Below are positions 50,305 to 60,141 of a stretch of DNA of 64,000 nt, one piece after another (positions within the stretch are counted from its first letter, which is position 1; each line of letters opens with the position of its first letter). A program made the translations under genes and the position numbers. Source of the stretch: Gammaproteobacteria bacterium (GTDB lineage: Bacteria > Pseudomonadota > Gammaproteobacteria > GRL18). The notes beneath the pieces were generated by a model that made no database searches, was not told where the DNA came from, and saw nothing but the letters and a program-made list of their open reading frames with translations. The DNA lies in NCBI GenBank assembly GCA_016744395.1, contig JADGEK010000004.1:1967-65966 (forward strand), written 5' to 3'.

Positions 50305-51546
50305 CTACTGTTTGGATTCCAAGAGCTGATTTATCAACATGGAGACCTCTGAACTTTCTAAAATAGTCAAATGATCTTCATTAAAGCCACGAATTAAACT
50401 TGCATCTTTTTGTGCCGATGAGCGAAGTTGACTGGCAATAGAAACCACACTATCACTATTTTCTCCAGCTACCTGACTTCTTCCTTTAAAGCTAAATAAA
50501 AGGTAGTGCTTAGTTTCATCCGACAAACCAGTCAAATATAAATCATTCAAAAACTGGCTTTTAGGTTCCATATCACGCCAAACAGGAATAATAACAGGCG
50601 ATAGCTTTAAGCCACGAGTCACAGAAGCGTGACCACTCCAGGGTGTTGAGATGGTAATAAGCTTATCAACCAATGACTTATTATGAATTGATTGAATATT
50701 AACAAACTCCCTGGATACCAGACCGCCCATAGAATGTGCCACAACTGATACCTGTTCAAAGCCGAGTTTAATATGGAGTTCCTCAACAAGACTATTCAGG
50801 TATTGCCCAACAAGAGACAATGGAAAACCTGATGGGTAATAGACTAGCATAGATTGAAAACGAGAATGATCTAAACGATTAATAATGCTTTTAAATTGCG
50901 CAGGTGACCCCGAAATGCCATGTACAAAAAGAACTACTTTTTTATTCGGAGCATAATCATCAAGTAAAAATAAACCATATGGTACTTCTTTAACAGAGCG
51001 ATAAGGCTGCCATAACCCCTTTCGTTGATTCTTTCTAGAAAAAGTATCTGAATCCAGCGATATGATTTGACCAAGATTCAGTTTTAACTCATGAAAAGAA
51101 ACCAGACCGTTTCTTTTTATCTTATGAATTTCTTCCGCCAACTTATCATCAGCTGATTGATTAAGAACAAGCTTAATATGTTTTTGCTTACCTGGTGTAT
51201 TCATTTCAAGCATAGAACTGCGCTCTACTCGCTCGGCATAATTATACTTCCCATCTCTGTTTATGTCTTCAAATGCAAAAATACGGTATAAACCAGGCTC
51301 TGTTAAAAAGTGAAATTTTCCTGATGACTTCAGTACTCTGTAATTAGTGGCGACAGGTTGAGTGATACTGTCATTGATTAAGACAACAATAATAGGTCCT
51401 GATGATTCAGGAAACGCTTGAACAGTGCCTGTGATCGTCACAAGCCGATCTATTTTTTTGAGGTCATGACTTAAATCAACAAGTGTGCATCCTGTTAAAA
51501 TAACAACTAAAGAAACACCTATTAATAATCGATAAATTCTTGTCAT
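50305..51546 (-). CDS. Lipoprotein alpha/beta hydrolase (lipase-like)
   Basis: A lipoprotein of 413 residues with signal peptide and lipobox LTGC (Cys20). An N-terminal beta-rich region (about 35-130) contains GLYRIFAFEDINRDGKYN, a transthyretin-like or EF-type DxNxDG loop that may bind calcium. The hydrolase domain follows from about 200, with the oxyanion motif FVHGISGSP, the nucleophile elbow VVAHSMGGLVSRE (Ser near 265), and a candidate catalytic His in the late NEDHLTIL. Substrate unknown. It starts five bases after the YqiA-like gene and probably belongs to an operon with it and the Sel1 gene. Envelope location is inferred from the lipobox. Confidence 0.85.
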   Translation of the reverse strand: MTRIYRLLIGVSLVVILTGCTLVDLSHDLKKIDRLVTITGTVQAFPESSGPIIVVLINDSITQPVATNYRVLKSSGKFHFLTEPGLYRIFAFEDINRDGKYNYAERVERSSMLEMNTPGKQKHIKLVLNQSADDKLAEEIHKIKRNGLVSFHELKLNLGQIISLDSDTFSRKNQRKGLWQPYRSVKEVPYGLFLLDDYAPNKKVVLFVHGISGSPAQFKSIINRLDHSRFQSMLVYYPSGFPLSLVGQYLNSLVEELHIKLGFEQVSVVAHSMGGLVSREFVNIQSIHNKSLVDKLITISTPWSGHASVTRGLKLSPVIIPVWRDMEPKSQFLNDLYLTGLSDETKHYLLFSFKGRSQVAGENSDSVVSIASQLRSSAQKDASLIRGFNEDHLTILESSEVSMLINQLLESKQ

Positions 51547-51551
51547 TTTTC

Positions 51552-52127
51552 TTAGTCACTGCATAAGAATTGATAAATACTATCACAATGTTCGGAAAAA
51601 TTTTGAAATGAGTGATCGCCACCTGATTCAATGATCAGATGTGCCTGAGAATATTTTAGTTCTGCAAGTCGATAATCCAAAACTTCATCCTCCGTTTGAA
51701 GCATCACCATAAGCTCTTTGGGGCGCTTCAAATGTTTAATAATGAGCTGTTGCAACTGCTCAATATGTTCATGGGTAAATTCATATTCTTCACCTGTATA
51801 ATAGTTTGTATTGTCCCCCAGATAATCAACCAATAGCTCATGAGGGTTAACTGCAGGATTAACCAACACCGCTTTAAGTTCATATTTCTGAGCCAGAAAT
51901 GTCGCATAAAAGCCACCAAGTGAACTACCAATTAAGGTAATTTGAGATTTACCAATGTGTTGCTCAATACATTGCGACAAAGTATCTATTGCTTCTAAGG
52001 GTTGATCGGACAATTCAGGTGCAATAAATTCATCATCAGGGAATTTTTTCTTTAAAAAAAGTTTAAAACACTCGGCTTTAAAGGACTTCGGTGAGCTATT
52101 AAACCCATGTATATAAATAAACAGCAT
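51552..52127 (-). CDS. YqiA/YcfP-type alpha/beta hydrolase (esterase-like)
   Basis: A small cytoplasmic hydrolase of 191 residues. It begins LFIYIHGFNSSPKSFKAE, the signature of the UPF0227/YqiA group. It has the nucleophile elbow GSSLGGFYATFLAQK (Ser near 68), the NPAVNPHELL stretch, QTEDEVLDYR with the acid residue, and the terminal His in GGDHSFQNF. This is a complete Ser-Asp-His set. Known relatives act as short-chain esterases of unclear physiological role. It lies nine bases after the Sel1 gene and five before the lipase-like gene, which suggests a shared transcript. Confidence 0.88.
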   Translation of the reverse strand: MLFIYIHGFNSSPKSFKAECFKLFLKKKFPDDEFIAPELSDQPLEAIDTLSQCIEQHIGKSQITLIGSSLGGFYATFLAQKYELKAVLVNPAVNPHELLVDYLGDNTNYYTGEEYEFTHEHIEQLQQLIIKHLKRPKELMVMLQTEDEVLDYRLAELKYSQAHLIIESGGDHSFQNFSEHCDSIYQFLCSD

Positions 52128-52136
52128 AAAAAAGAC

Positions 52137-52598
52137 TTACTTCAATTTAAACTCTTTTTTAATACTGATAATTTTTTCATCTGCTTTCTTTTTTTCACCT
52201 GACGACAATTCATCACCTAGTTGCTTAACAGAGTCTTCAGCAGCAGAATAACCATTGTTAGATGAAATTTTTAACCAGGCATAAGCTTCAATCAAGTCGG
52301 CACTACTTCCATGGCCATTTGCTAACATAATGCCCAAATTGTATTGAGCTTGACTATGATTTTGTTCAGCGGCTTTACGTATCCATTTTTGTGCCTGAGC
52401 CAAATCACTCATGACACCATTCCCCTGATAGTACAAAACACCTAAAGAAAATTGTGCATTTCTATCACCTTTATTGGCCATAGAAGTACAAATATCCGAT
52501 GCCTCATAAAACTCTTCTTTTTGCATTAAATCAACACATTTGTTTGCGAACACAGTTTGACTAAACAACAATGCAAGCAAGACCGTTAGATATCTCAT
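52137..52598 (-). CDS. Secreted Sel1-repeat (TPR-like) protein
   Basis: From the ATG at 52598, which follows AAGGAAT, the protein has 153 residues. The longer frame from 52619 would put seven residues before the signal peptide and is less likely. MRYLTVLLALLFSQTVFA is a cleavable signal, so the product is periplasmic or exported. Three Sel1 repeats follow: DRNAQFSLGVLYYQGNGVMS, SQAQYNLGIMLANGHGSSAD and the AYAWLKISSNNGY unit. Sel1 proteins mediate protein contacts and often sit in envelope or signalling pathways. It is the first of three closely packed minus-strand genes, 145 bases after lptF. Confidence 0.85.
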   Translation of the reverse strand: MRYLTVLLALLFSQTVFANKCVDLMQKEEFYEASDICTSMANKGDRNAQFSLGVLYYQGNGVMSDLAQAQKWIRKAAEQNHSQAQYNLGIMLANGHGSSADLIEAYAWLKISSNNGYSAAEDSVKQLGDELSSGEKKKADEKIISIKKEFKLK

Positions 52599-52743
52599 AA
52601 TTATTCCTTTTTTAACCATTTTTTATAAAGCAGTATTGACATATGCAGACAGTTTATATCGCATTGAGATGATTATTACTCATCGATAATTTAGCTACAT
52701 TAATCAATTCAACGTTCGTCTCTCTTCACACATTAATTATTTT

Positions 52744-53871
52744 TTAGCGTTCAACCAGTTCATCAAATTCTTTTGGGCAATGCAACACATTATGTGTGTT
52801 TTTCTTTAATCCACGTAACCACCCCATTTGTCGAAAAAATAAAACTAAAAACAGTATAAAGAAGATAACATGAACCCACCATGAACCAATCAAAGGATCC
52901 ACAGTCCCTTTACGAACCCAGTTCATTGCCACGACTAATAAGTTTGAATACAGAATGTACAATAAAATAGCAATGGCCATTTTAGCATAACGCCCCTGAC
53001 GGGGTGCACTTTTACTTAATGGCACTGCTATAATAGCTAAAATAATCATCATCATAACTTGTGAAATTCGCCATTGTAATTCAGCAATATAATTCAATTT
53101 ATCACTATGAAAGAGCTCAATGGTAGGAACTGAACTGCGATCAAGAACAATATTGGCCAATGCCTTACCTTCCAACAACACACCATAGTCTTTAAAACGA
53201 ATATAACGATAATCTAAAGCACCAGGAGAGCCGTCATAACGATTACCATTTTGAAAAACGATGTATCGAGCCCCTTGTCTATTGTCCGTCACAATATTTG
53301 CTTGATCGGAAGCCATAACACTACTGGTATCACCATTGTCAACATGAAGAAAGACATTTTTTAACTTACTTGGGGCTGGCATTTCTTCTGTATACAAGAC
53401 TCTTAAACCATTATCAGCGACATTAAACTGTCCAGGGGTGATCAATTCTATATCAGCTTCTGCCTTAAAGGATTCTTCTGCATGTTGCATTTTATTGCTT
53501 GCCCAGGGAGCCAGTACCATTGACAATCCAATTTCAAGAAAAATAAATGAAAAAATGATAATAGAAATGCTTTTTAAAAGACTTCCAGGGCCAATGCCAC
53601 AAGCTGAAAGAGCAACCATTTCACTGTCTTTATAAAGACGACTTAAGGCCAGCAAAATAGAAAAAAACAATGTCAAAGGAATAATAAGCACAAGACTTTC
53701 AATGTTTTTTAAGAAAATAAGAGTAAAAAGGAAATCCAGTGCAATTTTCCCTTCCGCAACAGCTGAAAGTGAGCGCAATAATTGAGTGCTAAGAATAATT
53801 AGAAAAAGGACTGTAAATACACCAGCAAATGTTCTTATCACTTCTTTTATTACATAATCTCTAATAATCAA
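52744..53871 (-). CDS. lptF: LptF, LPS transport ABC permease
   Basis: Inner-membrane permease of the LptB2FGC exporter that extracts LPS from the inner membrane. I take the TTG at 53871 as start. It gives MIIRDYVIKEVIRT, the conserved beginning of the family, with AAAGG eight bases upstream, and 375 residues. The frame is open further to a TTG at 53931, but the extra 20 residues do not fit. Six membrane segments and a central periplasmic jelly-roll (about 130-260, LITPGQFNV) are visible. LSACGIGPGSLLK is the coupling-helix region. It is divergent from pepA as in many gammaproteobacteria. The usual partner lptG is not downstream. Confidence 0.93.
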   Translation of the reverse strand: MIIRDYVIKEVIRTFAGVFTVLFLIILSTQLLRSLSAVAEGKIALDFLFTLIFLKNIESLVLIIPLTLFFSILLALSRLYKDSEMVALSACGIGPGSLLKSISIIIFSFIFLEIGLSMVLAPWASNKMQHAEESFKAEADIELITPGQFNVADNGLRVLYTEEMPAPSKLKNVFLHVDNGDTSSVMASDQANIVTDNRQGARYIVFQNGNRYDGSPGALDYRYIRFKDYGVLLEGKALANIVLDRSSVPTIELFHSDKLNYIAELQWRISQVMMMIILAIIAVPLSKSAPRQGRYAKMAIAILLYILYSNLLVVAMNWVRKGTVDPLIGSWWVHVIFFILFLVLFFRQMGWLRGLKKNTHNVLHCPKEFDELVER

Positions 53872-54289
53872 TCGGTTGACCTTTACAATTAAATCAATTA
53901 GCCGCCATTTACAGGCATAATTAACAAACAAAATAGTAATTTTTACTGGATTTGTTCAGCATTTTAGTTAAACTACTTACTATAGTATATTTTAGTTAAA
54001 TGAAGGCCTAATTCTAAAATGATATAAAAGACTAGAACAGCCTTAATTTTATTAGGCCTATCCTACAATAAAACACCTAAAAAATATAATGCGATTTAAC
54101 ATAGATAAAACATTTTCAGTTATTAAAAATTAGAAGCAGTTTTGCTCTAAATCAATGGCCTAACTTATAAGAATAATAATAAGACCCAGTTTCGAACAGA
54201 CATAATAATAAGAAAAACTACAGCTTCTGACAACCCAATTAATCATTAGTTACAAAAATTATATAAAAAAATACCGTTATGGAGTCAAC
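53872..54289. other. Divergent promoter region between lptF and pepA
   Basis: About 418 AT-rich bases with no credible coding frame. Two exact copies of the 12-mer ATTTTAGTTAAA lie at 53961-53972 and 53989-54000, 28 bases apart. A 9-base inverted repeat AGGCCTAAT/ATTAGGCCT lies at 54004-54012 and 54051-54059. Both could be regulatory. I cannot place the promoters reliably. The pepA ribosome site GGAG is at its right end. Confidence 0.5.
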
Positions 54290-55789
54290 ATGGAATTTAG
54301 TGTAAAAAGCGGAAGTCCCGAAAAGCAGCGCACAGCATGTGTTGTTGTTGGAGTATATGAGCCAAGACGATTAACCCCTTCAGCCCAAAGGCTGGACGAT
54401 CTCACTGATGGTTATATTTCTAGCCTGATTCGTCGGGGTGATCTAGAAGGAAAACCAGGACAAACATTACTGCTACATAACATCGATAATACACTTTGCG
54501 ATCGAATTTTATTGGTTGGTTGTGGTCGTGAACGCGATTTAAGCTTTACTCAATTTCGCAAAATTATTTCTCATGCCGTTAATACACTTAATGACACGGG
54601 CTCTATGGAAGCCGTTTTTTATCTAACGGAGCTCCCCGTCAAAGGATGTACGAGCTCTCAACGGATCCGACATGCAATTGAAGCCGCACAAAACTCTCTT
54701 TATCGCTTTGATCAATTAAAAAGTAAAAAAGATTCCACCCGTCGCCCACTAAGAAAAATTGTTTTAACAGTACCCAATCGACGTGATCTTGCAGATGGTG
54801 AGCAGGCTGTTCGAGAAGGAATGGCCATTACTCAAGGCATTAAGATGGCAAAAGATTTAGGCAATATGCCTGGCAATATCTGTACCCCATCTTATCTTGC
54901 TGATCGCGCAAAAACACTCAGTCGTGTTTATTCAAATCTCAGTGCAGAAATTTTAGACGAAGAAGAATTAGAAGAGCTGGGGATGAATGCCTTTTTATCC
55001 GTATCAAAAGGTAGCCGCCAACCTGCAAAAATGATTGTGATGAACTTTCTCAATGGCAACCCTGCTACCCCCCCCATTTGTTTGGTTGGTAAAGGTGTCA
55101 CCTTTGACTCTGGAGGAATCTCATTAAAACCTGGTGCTGGCATGGATGAAATGAAATATGACATGTGTGGTGCAGCCAGTGTTTTAGGCACATTAAATGC
55201 GATTGCAGAGTTACAACTTGAAATCAATATTGTTGCAGTCATTCCAACCACCGAAAACATGCCAGATGGCCTGGCGAGCAGACCAGGCGATATTGTCACC
55301 AGTTATTCAGGTACCACCATAGAAATATTAAATACGGACGCAGAAGGACGACTCATTTTATGCGATGCTTTAAGTTATTGTGAGCGCTTTAATCCATCAG
55401 TGGTGATAGATGTCGCTACTCTAACTGGCGCTTGTGTCGTTGCTCTGGGTAAACATGCTACAGGTCTGTTCAGTAACCACAGCCCATTATGTCATGAACT
55501 CATTAATGCTGGAAAATCAACTGGGGATCGTGTTTGGGAAATGCCTTTATGGGATGAATATCAGGAGCAACTTAAGAGCAACTTTGCTGATTTGGCCAAT
55601 ATTGGCGGCAAAGAAGCGGGCTCTGTGACGGCAGCAACGTTTCTTTCTGCTTTTTGTAAAAAATATAATTGGGCTCACCTCGACATTGCAGGAGTTGCTT
55701 GGGATTCAGGCGCTAACAAAGGAGCTACAGGTAGACCAGTCTCTTTACTCACCCAATATGTTATTGACCAATTAGAAACAAGCAAATAA
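54290..55789 (+). CDS. pepA: Leucyl aminopeptidase PepA
   Basis: Hexameric two-metal M17 aminopeptidase that removes N-terminal residues. In E. coli it also binds DNA for Xer recombination and regulation. The 499 residues have the variable N-domain (1-165) and the catalytic domain with [16 protein letters not shown] (metal Lys and Asp near 270), [14 protein letters not shown] and the signature NTDAEGRL near 348. GLASRPGDI precedes it. The ATG is preceded by GGAG. holC overlaps its stop by one base, giving the classic pepA-holC-valS order. Confidence 0.97.
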   Translation: MEFSVKSGSPEKQRTACVVVGVYEPRRLTPSAQRLDDLTDGYISSLIRRGDLEGKPGQTLLLHNIDNTLCDRILLVGCGRERDLSFTQFRKIISHAVNTLNDTGSMEAVFYLTELPVKGCTSSQRIRHAIEAAQNSLYRFDQLKSKKDSTRRPLRKIVLTVPNRRDLADGEQAVREGMAITQGIKMAKDLGNMPGNICTPSYLADRAKTLSRVYSNLSAEILDEEELEELGMNAFLSVSKGSRQPAKMIVMNFLNGNPATPPICLVGKGVTFDSGGISLKPGAGMDEMKYDMCGAASVLGTLNAIAELQLEINIVAVIPTTENMPDGLASRPGDIVTSYSGTTIEILNTDAEGRLILCDALSYCERFNPSVVIDVATLTGACVVALGKHATGLFSNHSPLCHELINAGKSTGDRVWEMPLWDEYQEQLKSNFADLANIGGKEAGSVTAATFLSAFCKKYNWAHLDIAGVAWDSGANKGATGRPVSLLTQYVIDQLETSK

Positions 55790-56256
55790 TGCAAATTGAT
55801 TTTTATATTTTAGGTGATGATTCAAAAAGAGATGTTAATCAAATGGTCTGCCGCTTATGTGAAAAAGCACTTGAGCAACAAATGAGTGTACTCATATATG
55901 CAAAATCACTCGAACAGGCACAACAAATTGATGAATTGTTATGGACATTTAAGGCGAATAGCTTCATTCCTCATAAATATCAATTGACAAAATTGGAGAC
56001 TGATGATGCTATTGATGCCTCATTTTTTTACCCCGTCCTTATTTGTACAGAAGTTGCCATTGAGAGTACAAAAAAGCTATTAGCACAATATCAACAATTA
56101 TTAATTAACTTAACACCTGAACCCCCTGCTTTTTTTACTCAATTTGATCGAGTCGCTGAATTAGTTGATAAAAATGATGATGACAAAGAACAAGCACGAA
56201 ATCGATATCGGAGCTATCGTCAAAAAGGCTACAATTTAAAAAAATATGATCTCTGA
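55789..56256 (+). CDS. holC: DNA polymerase III chi subunit HolC
   Basis: Chi subunit of the clamp-loader complex, which contacts SSB on the lagging strand. The 155 residues begin [11 protein letters not shown] and show the family's RLCEKALEQQMSVLIYAKS stretch near 22, the LLWTFKANSFIPHKY segment near 46 and the late AELVDKNDDDKEQARNRYRSYRQKGYN. The start overlaps the pepA stop by one base (TAATG), so translation is coupled. The place between pepA and valS supports the call. Confidence 0.93.
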   Translation: MQIDFYILGDDSKRDVNQMVCRLCEKALEQQMSVLIYAKSLEQAQQIDELLWTFKANSFIPHKYQLTKLETDDAIDASFFYPVLICTEVAIESTKKLLAQYQQLLINLTPEPPAFFTQFDRVAELVDKNDDDKEQARNRYRSYRQKGYNLKKYDL

Positions 56257-56294
56257 AGATCTTTACAAATTCTATAAATTTGGTATTAATTTCT

Positions 56295-56921
56295 GTGAAT
56301 GATAAAAACGATAATAAAAAAAGTAACAAATTTTCTTCAGCAATGGGAGATCTTAAAGGTCTTTTAGACAAAGAAGGCATTAACCTCAGTTTTGAATCAG
56401 ACTCTGAAGCCACACCTGATAATCCCTTACATACGGTAGACAGTCCATCTGATATTCTTAATATTCAAATCCCTTCATTATCAGAAGAGATAAAAAAAGA
56501 TAATGTGTCTTCAACCCTAGAAATTGATATACCACTAATCAGTAATGAGGTGCCTCAACCTAAATTACCGACCCTAAATGGAACTATTACGGTCGTTGAT
56601 GAAATCGATTCAGACTCTATGCCAAAAAGTGATTTAGACGATTATATTTCTGACTTTGATGAAGATAAGAATGAATTACTGGGGTTTGCAAATACTATTG
56701 AGGAATTAGAAGAAAAAGTTGAAGCCATTACTGATCCAGAACACCTGCAGTTATTTGAACAAAACGAAGCTCAAAATATTCAACTTAGACATTTAAAAGC
56801 ATCTTTTCATAAAAACCTAGCGCATGAAATTGAAACATCGATTGAGACAATGAAAAGCAAGCTACTTGAATCCATGGAATCTGAAATCAATGACTTATTT
56901 AATCGCTTATCAAAAAAATGA
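56295..56921 (+). CDS. Acidic protein of unknown function between holC and valS
   Basis: I do not recognise a family with confidence. From the GTG at 56295 it has 208 residues. A TTG at 56280 and an ATG at 56343 are alternatives, none with a clear ribosome site. The N-terminal two thirds are acidic and probably disordered. The last 75 residues are helical (ELEEKVEAITDPEHLQLFEQ and a C-terminal ETMKSKLLESMESEINDLF coiled coil). No signal peptide or membrane segment is present. A gene of this kind often stands between holC and valS in gammaproteobacteria. Its C-terminal amphipathic helices suggest a binding role. Confidence 0.75.
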   Translation: MNDKNDNKKSNKFSSAMGDLKGLLDKEGINLSFESDSEATPDNPLHTVDSPSDILNIQIPSLSEEIKKDNVSSTLEIDIPLISNEVPQPKLPTLNGTITVVDEIDSDSMPKSDLDDYISDFDEDKNELLGFANTIEELEEKVEAITDPEHLQLFEQNEAQNIQLRHLKASFHKNLAHEIETSIETMKSKLLESMESEINDLFNRLSKK

Positions 56922-57007
56922 AAGGCTCTCTGAGTAGATAAATAGAGAAATAGCTATAATTAAGTTTAACTTCTCACTTCCCCTGTTAAATACTATACAT
57001 AAAAGTA

Positions 57008-57036
57008 TTACCTTTCCTATAAGAACGGACTATAAT
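57008..57036 (+). promoter_or_regulatory. Possible sigma-70 promoter of valS
   Basis: TATAAT (57031-57036, perfect -10) lies 17 bases after TTACCT (57008-57013, weak -35) and 44 bases before the valS ATG. This suggests valS has its own promoter as well as read-through from holC. No T-box or leader peptide is seen. Confidence 0.45.
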
Positions 57037-57080
57037 ATCAGGTCTAATTCTACCGCATCTTTAAAGAGTAAGCCTCCAAC

Positions 57081-59894
57081 ATGGAAAAAATATACAATCC
57101 TCATGCAATTGAACAGCGTTGGTATGAGACTTGGGAAAATAATGGTTATTTTTCCCCTAACCTAGCTCAAGACCCATCTCAAAACAAAGAATATCAAGAA
57201 AAAGACAGTTACTGCATCATGATTCCCCCCCCAAATGTGACGGGGAGTTTGCACATGGGACATGCTTTTCAAGATACCATAATGGACACACTCACACGCT
57301 TTCATCGAATGAAAGGTGACAATACACTATGGCAACCAGGTACCGATCACGCTGGAATTGCAACCCAAATGGTTGTAGAACGCTTAATTAATGCTGAAGG
57401 TAAAACGCGTCATGATGTGGGGCGAGATGCCTTCATTGAAAAAATATGGGACTGGAAAAAAGAATCTGGCAGCACCATTACAAAACAGTTACGTCGCATG
57501 GGAGCCTCTTTAGATTGGCCAAGAGAACGTTTCACTATGGATGATGGGCTTTCTGAAGCCGTCAAAGAAGTCTTTGTTCAACTCTATGATGAAGATTTAA
57601 TCTATCGCGGCAAACGTCTCGTAAACTGGGATCCTGTTTTACATACCGCTGTGTCTGATTTAGAAGTCCTATCTGAAGAGGAAAATGGCCATTTCTGGTA
57701 TATGCGTTACCCTTTAAGCGATGGCAGTGGTGCATTGGTAGTAGCCACCACTCGACCTGAAACCATGCTAGGTGATTCTGCTGTCGCGGTGCACCCTGAA
57801 GATGAACGTTTTAAATCATTGATTGGTAAAACCATCACATTACCACTCTCAAATCGAGAAATTCCAATTATTGCCGATGATTATGTCGATCCAGAATTTG
57901 GTACTGGTTGTGTAAAAATTACCCCTGCACATGACTTTAATGACTATGAAATGGGCAAGCGTCATGACTTACCTATCATTAATATTTTTACAGTGGATGC
58001 AGCCATTAATGACGAAGCCCCTGAAAAATATCACGGCATGGATCGCTATGTCGCCAGAAAAGCCATAGTCAAAGATCTTGAAGACGCTGGTTTACTTGAA
58101 AAGATTGAAGATCACCGCCTCATGGTCCCTCGTGGCGATCGTTCAGGTGCAGTCATCGAGCCCTATCTCACCGATCAGTGGTATGTAAAAATTGCTCCCT
58201 TAGCAGAACCCGCTATAAAAGCAGTTCAGGATGGTGACATACGTTTTGTCCCCGATAATTGGAAAAACACCTATTATGAATGGATGAACAATATTGAAGA
58301 CTGGTGTATTTCTCGTCAAATCTGGTGGGGACATCGTATTCCTGCCTGGTACGACGATGATGGTAAAGTCTATGTAGGTCATGATGAACAAAGCGTTCGC
58401 AAAAAGCATCAATTAGATGACTCAATCAATCTAAGGCAAGATGATGATGTGCTTGATACCTGGTTTTCATCCGCCTTATGGCCTTTCTCTACTTTAGGCT
58501 GGCCTGAAAAGACGCCCGAATTTGATACCTTCTATCCGACCAATGTGCTGGTCACAGGTTTTGACATTATTTTCTTCTGGGTTGCCCGAATGATTATGAT
58601 GGGTCTTAAATTTACAGGGCAAGTGCCCTTTAAAGAAGTTTATGTGCATGGTCTTGTCAGAGATTCTCATGGCCAAAAAATGTCTAAGTCAAAAGGCAAT
58701 GTTCTGGACCCAATCGATTTGATTGATGGTATTGAACTTGAAACTTTAGTTGCCAAAAGAACTAAAGGCATGATGCAGCCACAAATGGCTAAGAAAATTG
58801 AAAAAGCGACTCGTAAAGAATTTAAAGATGGTATACCTTCTTTTGGTACCGATGCTTTGCGTTTTACCTTTGCAATTCAGGCAACAACAGGACGTGACAT
58901 TAAGTTTGACATGGGGCGTATTGAAGGTTATCGCAACTTTTGCAACAAGCTATGGAATGCCTCTCGTTATGTTTTAATGAATACAGAGGGTCATGACTGT
59001 GGTATTGGTGGTCAGGAAAAACACAGTGCGATGATCTTCAGCCTAGCGGATCAATGGATTATTTCACGTTTACAAGAAACTCAACAACAGGTCATTGATT
59101 CACTTGATACTTATCGTCTTGATCTTGCCGCTCAAGCTATCTACGAATTTACCTGGAATGAATATTGCGATTGGTATCTGGAACTTTCTAAATCCGTACT
59201 CAGCAGTGATGAAGAAAATTCTAGAGAAGCACAACAAGGGACCCGCCATACACTGGTTTATGTGCTTGAAAGTCTTTTACGTATTACCCATCCAATCATG
59301 CCTTATATTACAGAAGAAATTTGGCAACGCGTTGCACCTTTAGCTGGCATATCAAAAGAGACCATAATGCTGCAAGCCTATCCGCAACCTGATACAAATA
59401 AAATCAATCAATCTTCATTAGATGAAATGAATTGGCTGCAACAATTTGTACTCGGTGTACGTCAAATTCGAAGCGGCTATGATATTAAACCAGGAAAACT
59501 TCTGACTGTTTTATTACAAAATGGCTCCACAACGGATAAAGAAAGACTCACAAATAATGAGCTCATGCTCAAAAAGTTGGCACGCCTTGAAAGTATTAAT
59601 TGGCTGGAAGCCTCTGATGAAGTCCCAGAGTCTTCTACTGCACTAGTGGGTGAGATGCAAATTTTAATCCCTATGGCAGGATTGATTGACGTCGCTGCCG
59701 AAAGAGAAAGACTTAATAAGGAAATAAATAATAATCAAAGCTTTATTAAAGCTTTAGAAGGCAAGCTCAGCAATGAAAATTTTGTCAGCCGTGCCCCTGA
59801 AAATGTGGTGGCTTTAGAACGTCAAAAACTCTCTGACGCTCAAAGCAAACTGAATAGTCTTACTGAACAGCTAGAAAAATTAAAAGCCTTATAA
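57081..59894 (+). CDS. valS: Valyl-tRNA synthetase
   Basis: Class I aminoacyl-tRNA synthetase charging tRNA-Val, with editing of threonine. The 937 residues begin [20 protein letters not shown]. They show the HIGH motif as HMGH in [12 protein letters not shown] (near 60), the editing domain ([20 protein letters not shown] near 220), and KMSKS in [14 protein letters not shown] near 534. The anticodon-binding domain and a C-terminal coiled coil (from about 870) follow. All motifs are intact and the length is normal. Confidence 0.98.
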   Translation: MEKIYNPHAIEQRWYETWENNGYFSPNLAQDPSQNKEYQEKDSYCIMIPPPNVTGSLHMGHAFQDTIMDTLTRFHRMKGDNTLWQPGTDHAGIATQMVVERLINAEGKTRHDVGRDAFIEKIWDWKKESGSTITKQLRRMGASLDWPRERFTMDDGLSEAVKEVFVQLYDEDLIYRGKRLVNWDPVLHTAVSDLEVLSEEENGHFWYMRYPLSDGSGALVVATTRPETMLGDSAVAVHPEDERFKSLIGKTITLPLSNREIPIIADDYVDPEFGTGCVKITPAHDFNDYEMGKRHDLPIINIFTVDAAINDEAPEKYHGMDRYVARKAIVKDLEDAGLLEKIEDHRLMVPRGDRSGAVIEPYLTDQWYVKIAPLAEPAIKAVQDGDIRFVPDNWKNTYYEWMNNIEDWCISRQIWWGHRIPAWYDDDGKVYVGHDEQSVRKKHQLDDSINLRQDDDVLDTWFSSALWPFSTLGWPEKTPEFDTFYPTNVLVTGFDIIFFWVARMIMMGLKFTGQVPFKEVYVHGLVRDSHGQKMSKSKGNVLDPIDLIDGIELETLVAKRTKGMMQPQMAKKIEKATRKEFKDGIPSFGTDALRFTFAIQATTGRDIKFDMGRIEGYRNFCNKLWNASRYVLMNTEGHDCGIGGQEKHSAMIFSLADQWIISRLQETQQQVIDSLDTYRLDLAAQAIYEFTWNEYCDWYLELSKSVLSSDEENSREAQQGTRHTLVYVLESLLRITHPIMPYITEEIWQRVAPLAGISKETIMLQAYPQPDTNKINQSSLDEMNWLQQFVLGVRQIRSGYDIKPGKLLTVLLQNGSTTDKERLTNNELMLKKLARLESINWLEASDEVPESSTALVGEMQILIPMAGLIDVAAERERLNKEINNNQSFIKALEGKLSNENFVSRAPENVVALERQKLSDAQSKLNSLTEQLEKLKAL

Positions 59895-59914
59895 ATAATA
59901 ATTCAATTATTTTT

Positions 59915-59943
59915 TGTCAGAGTGGTTAGTTTAAACTCTGACA
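59915..59943. repeat. 9-bp inverted repeat after valS
   Basis: TGTCAGAGT (59915-59923) and ACTCTGACA (59935-59943) pair perfectly around an 11-base loop, 20 bases after the valS stop. A T-run precedes the stem but none follows on the plus strand, so it is a doubtful terminator. Confidence 0.35.
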
Positions 59944-60141
59944 CTCTCCTGACACAGCAAGTGATTTTAGCAGTTATTTTATCATTTTGTTGCTCAGGTT
60001 ATTCAGAGTAATACCTTTATTACTCTTCCGACCCTTTGTTTTTCAAAGTGTGTCTGGACTTATTTAGGCAGAATCGAAGATGATGAACTTGTAAACATCT
60101 TGTACTGCCCATTATATTACGATTCAATTAGGATAACTCCC

